This document shows positions 1 to 8,390 of a stretch of 40,139 bases of DNA, piece by piece. Numbering within the stretch: position 1 is the stretch's first letter; each line of letters begins with the position of its first letter. Under the pieces are notes generated by a model, which saw only the letters and a list, made by a program, of their open reading frames with translations, was not told where the DNA came from and made no database searches. Both the position numbers and the translations under genes were made by a program. Origin of the DNA: an uncultured Clostridia bacterium (lineage in GTDB: Bacteria; Bacillota; Clostridia; Oscillospirales; Acutalibacteraceae). The DNA lies in the NCBI GenBank assembly GCA_937895645.1, contig CALBKQ010000059.1, positions 1-40,139 of the forward strand, in the 5' to 3' direction.

Positions 1-63
1 ATTTTCTACACCAAGTAGGCTTTTTTGTACTGTCTGCACAACTTGGGGCAGTTCAAAAAATCA
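1..63 (-). other. Open frame fragment at left edge
   Basis: On the minus strand a stop at 61-63 is followed by an uninterrupted 20-codon frame that leaves the window at base 1 and ends LPQVVQTVQKSLLGVEN. It has no start codon inside the window. It lies downstream of capG, so it could be the start of a repeat or mobile-element edge rather than a gene. From memory, similar short peptides recur in annotations of gut Clostridia, but I cannot verify this here. Confidence 0.25.
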
Positions 64-77
64 GTAGGTTCTATTTT

Positions 78-1256
78 TTAGAATTTTCTCCAGACCATTT
101 TGTTAACTACGCCTGTATAAGACTGAATAAGTTTCACAACTTTATTTGAAACGATTTCATCAACATAATCAGGTACAGGAATACCTAAATCATTGTTTTT
201 GTTCATTTCAACTGCAGTGTCAACTGCCTGAAGAAGTGATTTTTCATCAATTCCTGCGAGCACAAAACACGCTTTATCAAGTGCTTCAGGTCTTTCTGTT
301 GATGTACGAATGCAAACTGCAGGGAATGATTTGCCGATACTTGTAAAGAATGAACTTTCTTCAGGTAATGTACCACTATCTGACACTACTGCAAAAGCAT
401 TCATCTGTAAACAGTTGTAATCGTGGAACCCAAGTGGCTCGTGCTGAATAACTCTACTATCAAGTTTGAAACCACTTGTTTCAAGTCTCTTCTTACTTCT
501 TGGATGGCAAGAATAAAGAATTGGCATATCATATTTTTCTGCCATTTTATTGATTGCATTGAAAAGTGACAAAAAGTTCTTTTCTGTATCAATATTTTCT
601 TCTCTATGTGCTGAAAGAAGAATATATTTGCCCTTTTCAAGACCAAGTTTTGTGTGAATATGTGACATTTCAATATCTGCAAGGTTGTTACGAAGAACTT
701 CTGCCATTGGTGAGCCTGTTACATAAACTCTTTCCTTTGGAAGTCCGCACTCATGAAGGTATTTTCTCGCGTGCTCTGAATACGCAAGATTAACATCGGA
801 AATAATGTCAACAATTCTTCTGTTTGTTTCTTCAGGAAGACACTCATCTTTGCAACGATTGCCTGCTTCCATATGAAAGATTGGGATATGGAGTCGCTTT
901 GCAGGAATTGCTGAAAGACAAGAGTTTGTATCGCCTAAAACAAGCATAGCATCAGGTTTGATTTCTGCCATAAGTTTATATGAGCAATTAATGATATTAC
1001 CAACAGTTGCACCAAGGTCATCACCTACCGCATCCATATAAACATCCGGGTCCTGAAGTTTCAAATCCTTGAAGAATACTCCGTTAAGGTTGTAGTCATA
1101 ATTTTGACCTGTATGAGCAAGAATACAGTCAAAATACTGACGGCACTTATTGATAACGGCAGCAAGACGAATGATTTCAGGGCGTGTGCCTACGATAATC
1201 AAAAGTTTTAACTTACCGTTGTCTTGAAATTTAACATCTGAATAATCTAATTTCAT
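78..1256 (-). CDS. capG: UDP-GlcNAc 2-epimerase family, CapG-like (FucNAc pathway)
   Basis: A 392-residue non-hydrolysing UDP-N-acetylglucosamine 2-epimerase of the WecB/CapG type. The GT-B fold is recognisable from VGTRPE (22-27), HTGQNYD (48-54), EAGNR (130-134), PEETNRR (141-147), HREEN (217-221) and SDSGTLPEE (292-300), which carry the nucleotide- and sugar-binding residues. The length is normal. In the Staphylococcus capsule pathway CapG performs the last step, epimerising the CapF product to UDP-N-acetyl-L-fucosamine, and the CapE/CapF genes upstream support that role over ManNAc synthesis. Its ATG overlaps the acyltransferase stop (TAATG) and has an AAAGGGG ribosome site 7 bases upstream. 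A truncated near-copy lies at 3256-3579. The substrate is inferred from context. Confidence 0.9.
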   Translation of the reverse strand: MKLDYSDVKFQDNGKLKLLIIVGTRPEIIRLAAVINKCRQYFDCILAHTGQNYDYNLNGVFFKDLKLQDPDVYMDAVGDDLGATVGNIINCSYKLMAEIKPDAMLVLGDTNSCLSAIPAKRLHIPIFHMEAGNRCKDECLPEETNRRIVDIISDVNLAYSEHARKYLHECGLPKERVYVTGSPMAEVLRNNLADIEMSHIHTKLGLEKGKYILLSAHREENIDTEKNFLSLFNAINKMAEKYDMPILYSCHPRSKKRLETSGFKLDSRVIQHEPLGFHDYNCLQMNAFAVVSDSGTLPEESSFFTSIGKSFPAVCIRTSTERPEALDKACFVLAGIDEKSLLQAVDTAVEMNKNNDLGIPVPDYVDEIVSNKVVKLIQSYTGVVNKMVWRKF

Positions 1257-2245
1257 TAATTTACCCCTTTACATTTATTATTTATAAAATTTACTACAGG
1301 TTTTATTAAAATTGCGGTAATAAAAATAGAAATAATGCATACTACATATCGTACTAATATATTATCTATAATTATAATTTCGTTAAATATAGTAAGAAAA
1401 AAACCTTGCAAAAAATAAATTTCAAAATAATAATTCCCCGCAAATTCAAGTGGCTTATATTTAATTCGTATTTTCATGACCATCAAAAGTACAAATATAA
1501 CAAAAAAAACAGCAGAAATCATTTTGATGGGGATTTTTATAACCATAGGCAAAAGCCCTGCATTTCCTAATATAAATGTAAACGCAAAAACAAAGACTAC
1601 TGCTATAGTTACTATAACATATTTTGTGGGCACACATACCAAACTATCAATTTTATTTTTTTTGTAAGCCCAAATTGTCCCAAGAATAAATGCCAAGCTT
1701 GATTCAAACCAAATGTGAGACATTTTTAATACGATACAAATAATGCAAAATGACAAAACTCCTAGACTTAACTTAATTATACCGTTTTTTATGGTTGATT
1801 TTAAAAAAGCAAAATAATATATAATATAAAATAATATAATCATTTGAATATACCATCCGTATTTCACCACAGAGTCACCAAATAAAAATGATTGTATTAT
1901 CAGTTTCCAAGTTACATTATTCCCAATAACAAATTGGAATAAAGAATATATGGGTATTAATATTGCTTGTATTACATATATAGGTAAGACTCGATTCTTT
2001 AAAAAAAACTTAAAATATGAGTCACCTTTATTTATATAAGATATTGTAAGACCATATCCTGAAAAAAACAAGAAAATTGATACAGATAAATAACCAAGAG
2101 CAGTAAATATTACACCAATTCCATAAGATTCACCAAATGGTTCGTACGCAAACAAGTGACAAAGAACAACTGCTATTGAAAAAATAAACTTCAAACAATT
2201 ACTATTTTCTTTTGCCAAATAATCATTATGTATTGAATTTCGCAA
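1256..2245 (-). CDS. Membrane acyltransferase 3 family (polysaccharide O-acetyltransferase)
   Basis: A 329-residue integral membrane protein of the acyltransferase 3 (OafA/WecH/YiaH-like) family with about ten hydrophobic segments. The first membrane helix has a conserved-looking His (AVVLCH, about residue 29) in the usual place for the acyl-transfer histidine. Such enzymes O-acetylate the growing or finished glycan at the membrane. The start is probably TTG at 2245: GAGGTG sits 5 bases upstream and the frame has no nearby ATG. It lies between a GT2 enzyme and capG, splitting the usual capE-F-G series. The acceptor sugar cannot be told from sequence. Confidence 0.8.
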   Translation of the reverse strand: MRNSIHNDYLAKENSNCLKFIFSIAVVLCHLFAYEPFGESYGIGVIFTALGYLSVSIFLFFSGYGLTISYINKGDSYFKFFLKNRVLPIYVIQAILIPIYSLFQFVIGNNVTWKLIIQSFLFGDSVVKYGWYIQMIILFYIIYYFAFLKSTIKNGIIKLSLGVLSFCIICIVLKMSHIWFESSLAFILGTIWAYKKNKIDSLVCVPTKYVIVTIAVVFVFAFTFILGNAGLLPMVIKIPIKMISAVFFVIFVLLMVMKIRIKYKPLEFAGNYYFEIYFLQGFFLTIFNEIIIIDNILVRYVVCIISIFITAILIKPVVNFINNKCKGVN

Positions 2246-2269
2246 TGTAACACCTCAATCAAACGCGTA

Positions 2270-3223
2270 TTAAAATTTAAATACATTTTTTATATTGTAA
2301 TATAAATCAGCGGATAAAATAATTAAAACTACAGCAATTTTTCTTGGAATTGTAACATATTTATTTAACATAATAACAGAAAAATATTTTATAAAAAATT
2401 TTTTAACAGTTACAATATCACTTTCATTATAATTATCAGATTGTTTATAAGAACCTAAAGCTCCAATCGAAAAACTTGTCGCTTTTTGTATTATAACTGA
2501 TTTAACATTAACATCATTAATATTATTTTCTTGTACCCATCTGTACCTTTCAATAAACATTATTGCTCTATCCATGGCATTTTTATATTTGTATTCAGAT
2601 GAATTTGAAGAATTATTTGGGTTTTCAAAATAATAATTGTAAAAATTGTTTTCAAGCAACACTATTCGTTTTGATTTATTAATAATCTTATGGAAAAGCA
2701 TTGCATCTTCTGCAAATCTTCCAGGGGAAAAGCGTGCATTTCCCCATACTCTTACATTAAATAGACACATTGGTAATAAACTCGACACATTATCTTTTAG
2801 CACTTCTTTTAACATAATATCAACCGAGGTAATTTTTTTAACCTGTTCGTTAGTTGCATTACACATCACAATGTCTGCATTTGTATCTTCAGCTTCAGCT
2901 AACATTGTAGAAAACATTTCCGTTTCAATCCAATCATCGCTGTCTATAAATTGAATATAGTCACCTGTAATAATATCCAAGGCAACATTACGAGCTACAC
3001 TTTGTCCTTTATTTTCTTGATGTATTACCGTTATCCGAGAATCTTTTTTAGCATATTCCTGACAAATTCTAAGCGAATCATCTTGAGAACCATCATCTAC
3101 AATTATACACTCGAAGTTTTTATATGTCTGATTCAACACACTATCAAGACATTTTGATAAATAATCACCAGTATTATATACAGGGATAATAACTGAAATT
3201 TTTTTAGAATTACCATCAACCAT
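2270..3223 (-). CDS. Glycosyltransferase family 2
   Basis: A 317-residue inverting GT-A glycosyltransferase. The N-terminal domain has the classic GT2 pattern: VSVIIPVYN-type first strand (SVIIPVYNTG near residue 10), IIVDDGSQDDS near 40, NKGQSVARN near 72 and FIDSDDW near 93, whose DxD-type acidic motif binds the metal-nucleotide. The C-terminal half is less conserved and ends in a hydrophobic, basic tail that may touch the membrane. It is cytoplasmic and transfers one sugar to the lipid-linked repeat unit. It begins 33 bases after the capG'-'capF relic, so it may have arrived with, or been left by, the rearrangement there. Donor and acceptor are unknown. Confidence 0.85.
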   Translation of the reverse strand: MVDGNSKKISVIIPVYNTGDYLSKCLDSVLNQTYKNFECIIVDDGSQDDSLRICQEYAKKDSRITVIHQENKGQSVARNVALDIITGDYIQFIDSDDWIETEMFSTMLAEAEDTNADIVMCNATNEQVKKITSVDIMLKEVLKDNVSSLLPMCLFNVRVWGNARFSPGRFAEDAMLFHKIINKSKRIVLLENNFYNYYFENPNNSSNSSEYKYKNAMDRAIMFIERYRWVQENNINDVNVKSVIIQKATSFSIGALGSYKQSDNYNESDIVTVKKFFIKYFSVIMLNKYVTIPRKIAVVLIILSADLYYNIKNVFKF

Positions 3224-3255
3224 AAATATTTACATCACTTTCAAAACAAATAATT

Positions 3256-3579
3256 CTATACTTCCAAAAAAGTATCCGATTTTTCAGGATTGAAGCATTC
3301 ATTACACCACACAAAAGTAACTATATCAGTATCTCCAAGGTCGTTACCTACTGCATCCATACAAACATCAGGGTTCTAAAGTTTTAAATCTTTGAAGAAT
3401 ACTCCGTTAAGGTTATAATCATAATTTTGACCTGTGTGCGCAAGAATACAGTCAAAATACTGACGGCACTTATTGATAACGGCAGCAAGACGAATGATTT
3501 CAGGGCGTGTGCCTACGATAATCAAAAGCTTTAATTTGCCGTTATCTTGAAATTTTATGTCTGAATAATCAAGTTTCAT
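3256..3579 (-). pseudogene. Chimeric relic: capG 5' end fused in frame to capF 3' end
   Basis: Codons 1-82 match the intact capG (about 92% at DNA level over the first 204 bases). Then, at a shared Leu-Gly, the frame passes directly into the last 25-26 codons of a capF copy (DTDIVTFVWCNECF, compared with DTDMVTFMWCNECF in the intact gene) and ends at a TAG at 3256-3258. An in-frame TAG at 3376-3378 replaces the capG Gln68 codon (CAG), so at most a 67-residue peptide would be made. It keeps its own ATG and a strong AAAGGAG ribosome site. The product has neither a complete epimerase nor a complete cupin domain and should be inactive. Confidence 0.9.
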
Positions 3580-3612
3580 TTATGTTATCTCCTTTATGAA
3601 GAAAAAATCTAT

Positions 3613-4758
3613 TTATACTTCTAAATAAAATGTATCAGGTTTATCTGGATTAAAACACTCATTACACCACATAAATGTAACCATATCGGTATCGCCCAAA
3701 TTTTCAATATTATGAGTATAGCCTGTTGGAATGTCAACAACTTCCAACTTTTCACCTGAAACAAAGTATTCAATTACTTCATCACTATCAATTTTTCTGA
3801 AACGGATTACGCCGTTACCTGCAACCACTAAAAACTTTTCGTTCTTTGTATGGTGCCAGTGTTGCCCCTTTGTAATATGTGGTTTTGAAATGTTTACTGA
3901 AAACTGACCGTTATTTACAGTTCTTAAAATCTCGGTAAACGAACCACGGTCGTCAACATTCATTTTAAGTGGATATGAAAACTTGTCCTTTGGAAGATAT
4001 GAAAGATATGTACTGTAAAGTTTCTTAGAAAAACTGTCATCTGTCATATCAGGCACTTGTTTGTTTTCACGACTTTCCTTAAATGAATAAATTAAATCAA
4101 CAATTTCACCCAATGTAATTTTATGTTCAACTGGAACTTTGCAGAAATCATCGTCTTTTGTTTCGTTGCCACACATTGCATTGATAATCTCCTCAACAAC
4201 ATCATCTACATAAACAAGTGTCATAGGATGATTACGGTCGTTAACCTGAATTGGTAAATCGTTTGCAATATTGTTACAGAATGTTGCAACTGCACTGTTA
4301 TAATTTGGTCTACACCATTTACCAAAAACATTTGGATAACGATAAACAAGTACCTTTGCGCCTGTATCTTTTGAATATTGGAAGAACAGGTCCTCCCCTG
4401 CTTTTTTGCTTTTGCCGTAGGGGTTGTCCAAAGCAGCCTGAGTTGAAGATGATAAAAGTACAGGGCAAGTATTGTTATACTTTTTAAGAGTTTCAAGAAG
4501 TGTTGACGCGAAACCGAAATTACCTTCCATAAACTCTTCTGTATTCTGAGGTCTGTTTACACCTGCAAGGTTTACAACAAAATCACAGCCATCACAATAC
4601 TCATCTAAAAGTGTTTTGTCAGTATCAATATCAAATTCACAGATTTCAAGGTCACTAGGCAAGTTTGTAGTTTTATTCTTACCCTCTTTAATTGTGTTAA
4701 GCGTTGCAACAAGGTTTTTACCCACAAAACCTTTTGCCCCTGTAACTAATATTTTCAT
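3613..4758 (-). CDS. capF: CapF-like bifunctional SDR/cupin (UDP-FucNAc pathway)
   Basis: A 381-residue protein matching CapF/WbjC in length and two-domain layout. The N-terminal short-chain dehydrogenase domain has GAKGFVG (7-13) for NAD(P) binding, SSST (103-106) and a YxxxK pair at Tyr114/Lys118. The C-terminal cupin (about 265-381) has HWHH at 300-303, Glu307 and His349 as likely zinc ligands. In Staphylococcus CapF, the cupin performs C3 epimerisation and the reductase domain then reduces the 4-keto group, giving UDP-2-acetamido-2,6-dideoxy-L-talose for CapG. It directly abuts capE: the capE stop begins at the base after this ATG. The last 26 codons are duplicated in the relic downstream. 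Confidence 0.92.
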   Translation of the reverse strand: MKILVTGAKGFVGKNLVATLNTIKEGKNKTTNLPSDLEICEFDIDTDKTLLDEYCDGCDFVVNLAGVNRPQNTEEFMEGNFGFASTLLETLKKYNNTCPVLLSSSTQAALDNPYGKSKKAGEDLFFQYSKDTGAKVLVYRYPNVFGKWCRPNYNSAVATFCNNIANDLPIQVNDRNHPMTLVYVDDVVEEIINAMCGNETKDDDFCKVPVEHKITLGEIVDLIYSFKESRENKQVPDMTDDSFSKKLYSTYLSYLPKDKFSYPLKMNVDDRGSFTEILRTVNNGQFSVNISKPHITKGQHWHHTKNEKFLVVAGNGVIRFRKIDSDEVIEYFVSGEKLEVVDIPTGYTHNIENLGDTDMVTFMWCNECFNPDKPDTFYLEV

Positions 4759-5799
4759 TTATTGTTTACCCCAATTTACGAGTTCGTTCTGAATGTATGA
4801 AAGACTTAAAAGTTTTTCTTTAACCTGTTCTACCGTCATGAGAGTAGTGTTATTTGAGTTGAATTCTGTAAGAGGATTGCGTTCAATATCGCCATCCTTA
4901 AAGTACTTATCGTAATTAAGCCCACGCTTGTCAGCAGGAACACGATAAAAGTCTCCCATGTCAAATGCATTTGCACATTCTTCGTTTGTAAGGAGTGTCT
5001 CATACATTTTTTCACCATGACGGATACCAATAACTTTAATTTCAGTTTCAGGTGCAAAAAGTTCTTTAACGGCTTCTGCCAACACTTCGATTGTACAAGC
5101 AGGTGCTTTCTGAACGAGAATGTCACCACTTTCACCATTTTCGAATGCAAAAAGAACCAAGTCAACTGCTTCTTCAAGACTCATTACAAATCTTGTCATT
5201 GATGGTTCTGTAATTGTAATTGGTTTACCTTCACGAATCTGGTCAATCCAAAGAGGTACAACTGAGCCACGTGAACAAAGCACATTACCATAACGAGTAC
5301 AGCAAATCTTTGTCTTTTCAGGGCTAACTGTTCGGCTCTTTGCAACAACAACTTTTTCCATCATAGCCTTTGATGTACCCATAGCATTTACAGGGTATGC
5401 AGCCTTATCAGTTGAAAGACAGATTACACACTTAACGCCTTCATCAATAGCAGCTGTGAGAACATTATCTGTACCGATAACATTAGTTTTAACTGCTTCA
5501 ACAGGGAAAAATTCACAAGATGGAACTTGCTTTAATGCTGCTGCATGGAAAATGTAATCTACACCGTGCATAGCATTTTTAACTGACTGTAAATCTCTTA
5601 CATCACCAATGTAGAACTTAAGTTTGTCAGCAACCTCAGGATATTTCTGTTGAAATTCGTGACGCATATCATCTTGCTTTTTCTCATCACGAGAGAAAAC
5701 ACGAATTTCACCGATATCTGTCTCTAAAAATCTTTTAAGCACTGTGTTACCAAATGAACCAGTACCACCTGTAATCATTAAAGTCTTACCTTTGAACAT
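4759..5799 (-). CDS. capE: CapE-like UDP-GlcNAc 4,6-dehydratase (5-inverting)
   Basis: A 346-residue soluble extended SDR of the CapE/FlaA1 type. It has TGGTGSFG (10-17) for NADP, and the active-site stretch ST-D-K at 129-132 followed by Met140-xxx-Lys144. Methionine in place of the usual SDR tyrosine is a feature I associate with this subfamily. The enzyme removes water from UDP-GlcNAc while inverting C5, and it starts the route to UDP-L-FucNAc with capF and capG. There are no membrane helices, unlike PglF-type dehydratases. It follows the second polymerase gene by 30 bases and adjoins capF without a gap. Confidence 0.92.
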   Translation of the reverse strand: MFKGKTLMITGGTGSFGNTVLKRFLETDIGEIRVFSRDEKKQDDMRHEFQQKYPEVADKLKFYIGDVRDLQSVKNAMHGVDYIFHAAALKQVPSCEFFPVEAVKTNVIGTDNVLTAAIDEGVKCVICLSTDKAAYPVNAMGTSKAMMEKVVVAKSRTVSPEKTKICCTRYGNVLCSRGSVVPLWIDQIREGKPITITEPSMTRFVMSLEEAVDLVLFAFENGESGDILVQKAPACTIEVLAEAVKELFAPETEIKVIGIRHGEKMYETLLTNEECANAFDMGDFYRVPADKRGLNYDKYFKDGDIERNPLTEFNSNNTTLMTVEQVKEKLLSLSYIQNELVNWGKQ

Positions 5800-5829
5800 A
5801 TTTATTCATTCACTTTCTATTATATATTT

Positions 5830-7119
5830 TTATTCAAATTGGTCATTTATTTGTTGTTTAACTTTTGGATATCTTTGACAAGCAAGTGCGAAAAAGAAAT
5901 ACAACAATTCTGTTGACAAGCCACTTTGTGTCATCATAAAAGCACAATAAATAAGAATTGGTATCATCATATCATTTTTCAATGGATTTTTTCGTGCTTT
6001 TCTAAAAATAAAAACAATGATACCAATATAGAGTATTGTACCAACTATGCCCAATTCAACAATCATCTCAACTAATACATTATGAGCAGTCAATGTAGAA
6101 TTATTAATAGCATAAGATGCAAGGTTGTTACAACCTAAACCAAATAGCATTATATTAGGATTGCTTGTAAATAAATCCAGATAATACGACCAAAGGTCAA
6201 TTCTTGAGCTATCATACAACTGACCACGACTGTCAATCAATGGCCTAAAAATCAGCAAATAATACAACGCTATCCCCACCGGAACTAGTATTACTATTGC
6301 TGAAATATATATAACTCTATTTTTCATTAAACGCTTTCCAAGAGTTGATATAATATGCAATAATATTATACACATACCTATAAGCAACGAACGTGTACCT
6401 GATTTGACCGCAAAATATGCAAAAAATATCGAGCCTGTCAACATAACTATATATCCAATTTTCTTCTGTTTGAACAACACCGCTATAAAAAACCAGGCTA
6501 AAACCATACACAAACCGAAGTTCCATGGAGAAGAAAAACCTGCTATACGGGTATTATATACGCTTACACCAGTTATTTCAATAGACAAATCCTTAAATAG
6601 CACTGCTGATATTGCAGTAATCAATGAGCTTGTAATAAACACAACCGCAATCCATGTATTAAGTTCATCATCTTTTTTCTGAGATGCAAATATATATGCA
6701 AATAAAACAAACGTACATGTTACCAGAGGATTTATAAAACTGCCAAAATTTATGTAACTGCTTATTGTATTCAATAAAACAAAAATTACATACGGTATGA
6801 AAAAGAAAATTAAATTAGATGTTTTCGTATTTTTAAATGATAATGATTTTATAATATAAATTATTATAATAAATGGCAAAATTGTACGTGACCCGTCACT
6901 TATTCTTACAATTTCAGTCAATGGGAAAAGCAAGGAAATTATTATCGGCAACTTATCAGAAGACATAAAAACAGAAACAGCAAGAATTAAAACAAACGAA
7001 ACTGTTCTTAAACTGTAATTTCCTAAGCTCATAAAACATATTGATGCCATAAGTACAAGATAAATTGCTACTATGGTCAATAAAAGCCATGTATTCTGTT
7101 TTTGTTTATTAACGAGCAT
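5830..7119 (-). CDS. O-antigen ligase/polymerase family membrane protein (Wzy-like, second polymerase)
   Basis: A 429-residue protein with about ten to twelve hydrophobic helices and one large extracytoplasmic loop late in the chain. That loop has the Wzy_C-type signature around GLGCNNLASY and the following HNVLVEMIVELGIVG, typical of O-antigen ligases and Wzy polymerases. It probably joins lipid-linked repeat units outside the membrane. Its ATG lies 2 bases past the stop of a flippase gene, and capE-capF follow, so this looks like the polymerase of a FucNAc-containing module. A second, unrelated EpsG-type polymerase is encoded at 16,767-17,828. Ligation to another carrier is an alternative role. 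Confidence 0.82.
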   Translation of the reverse strand: MLVNKQKQNTWLLLTIVAIYLVLMASICFMSLGNYSLRTVSFVLILAVSVFMSSDKLPIIISLLFPLTEIVRISDGSRTILPFIIIIYIIKSLSFKNTKTSNLIFFFIPYVIFVLLNTISSYINFGSFINPLVTCTFVLFAYIFASQKKDDELNTWIAVVFITSSLITAISAVLFKDLSIEITGVSVYNTRIAGFSSPWNFGLCMVLAWFFIAVLFKQKKIGYIVMLTGSIFFAYFAVKSGTRSLLIGMCIILLHIISTLGKRLMKNRVIYISAIVILVPVGIALYYLLIFRPLIDSRGQLYDSSRIDLWSYYLDLFTSNPNIMLFGLGCNNLASYAINNSTLTAHNVLVEMIVELGIVGTILYIGIIVFIFRKARKNPLKNDMMIPILIYCAFMMTQSGLSTELLYFFFALACQRYPKVKQQINDQFE

Positions 7120-7120
7120 A

Positions 7121-8377
7121 TTAAACTACCTCAGTTTTATCATTAACTACTTTTTTATAATAAATTAAATAAGATACTACATATTGAATAAAGTTGTAGG
7201 TTGCTGAAATTACTGTTGCAAACACCAAGCCCTGAATTTCAAATTTTGGAATCAGGATAACTGAAATTGCTATATTTATTACAGCTGTTATAGTTGAGTT
7301 TCTTACAACAATATCTCCTCTTCCCCTTGCAATAAAGAAGCGATTAAAATATAAGGTCATACCATCAAGCAGATACGCAAGCCCCAGAACAATCAAAAAC
7401 TTATATGTCAGTTCATACTCACGAGAGAAGAACATAAAGAACAACGGTTTTCCAAACATTAAAAATACACCATATATACCCGCGTTCAAAGCACACATAA
7501 ATAATACATCAGATTTCTTGATAAACTTCTGATTTACATTTTCCTTGAACTTAACAACAATCATTGAAGAAGAAATTAGTGTAAAAGCTCTTGCAAAACT
7601 TATTGCTAAAGAATAATAGCCATATTCCTCCAAACCATATTGAGAACCACAAATAAGAGCTATCAAACTTGAAGCACTTGTTGTAATAATTGAAGAAAAG
7701 TAAATTTTTATTCCGTTATTTTTAATTTCATCTTTAAGAATAACAAACGATTCTTTATCAGCACGGTATTTCATTCTTGAAAGAATTGGAATAATAATCA
7801 CGAGATTGGATAATACAAATATAATGATGCAGTAATAAAAAGGTAGTTCACCAAAAATTGCCTTACCCACAAATATACCTGCAAGAACAATAAGACTCTG
7901 AGTTATAGCAAAAGCTGCACCTCTGTTACTTTTACCCGTTCCCTGATAAACATAAGTAAAAAGATTTTTAACTGCAAGTATAACAATACTGAATGGCAAA
8001 ATTAATTTAATCTCACTCAGTTCTGACAACTTACCAAACAAAAAAGCAATACTTAATCCGATTGAAACAATAACAGAAAGGACTATTGTGATATATAATC
8101 CCACAGTCAGACTTTTGTGTTTTTCATCTGCATTATCTTTTGCAATCAGTCTACTACAACAAAAAGGTATTCCAAAAGCAAAAAATGTAGGTACCGTTAA
8201 AAGAAAATTTGTAGCATATTTATATTGACCATATCCCTCAGGGTCGGCAAATTTAGTAAAAAACAAATTTATTAAAAATGCCAACAAAAAGCTTAAAACC
8301 TGAGAACATGTATAAATATATATTTTAATTTTATCAGTAGTGAAAAGAAAATTAAATTTTTTCCGTAGTTTATTCAT
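7121..8377 (-). CDS. Polysaccharide flippase, Wzx/MATE-like (second flippase)
   Basis: A 418-residue integral membrane protein with about twelve predicted helices and the N-terminal pattern of the polysaccharide biosynthesis/Wzx family (a helix followed by LINLFFTKFADPEGYGQY near residue 35). It moves the undecaprenyl-linked repeat unit across the membrane. The ATG is preceded by AAGGATT at a good distance. It is translationally close to the polymerase gene at 5830-7119, a usual Wzx-Wzy pairing. It is one of two flippases in this operon and is about 100 residues shorter than the other, so they are not recent duplicates. Confidence 0.87.
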   Translation of the reverse strand: MNKLRKKFNFLFTTDKIKIYIYTCSQVLSFLLAFLINLFFTKFADPEGYGQYKYATNFLLTVPTFFAFGIPFCCSRLIAKDNADEKHKSLTVGLYITIVLSVIVSIGLSIAFLFGKLSELSEIKLILPFSIVILAVKNLFTYVYQGTGKSNRGAAFAITQSLIVLAGIFVGKAIFGELPFYYCIIIFVLSNLVIIIPILSRMKYRADKESFVILKDEIKNNGIKIYFSSIITTSASSLIALICGSQYGLEEYGYYSLAISFARAFTLISSSMIVVKFKENVNQKFIKKSDVLFMCALNAGIYGVFLMFGKPLFFMFFSREYELTYKFLIVLGLAYLLDGMTLYFNRFFIARGRGDIVVRNSTITAVINIAISVILIPKFEIQGLVFATVISATYNFIQYVVSYLIYYKKVVNDKTEVV

Positions 8378-8390
8378 AAATAATCCTTTT

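Noticed and set aside
78..1256. A role in UDP-ManNAc synthesis (MnaA/WecB)
   Set aside because: The family alone would allow it, but the capE and capF genes in the same operon and the capG copy fused to capF make the FucNAc pathway more likely.
3376..3579. The 67-codon frame as a genuine small gene
   Set aside because: It is nearly identical to the first 67 residues of CapG and ends at a premature TAG, beyond which capG and then capF homology continues in frame.
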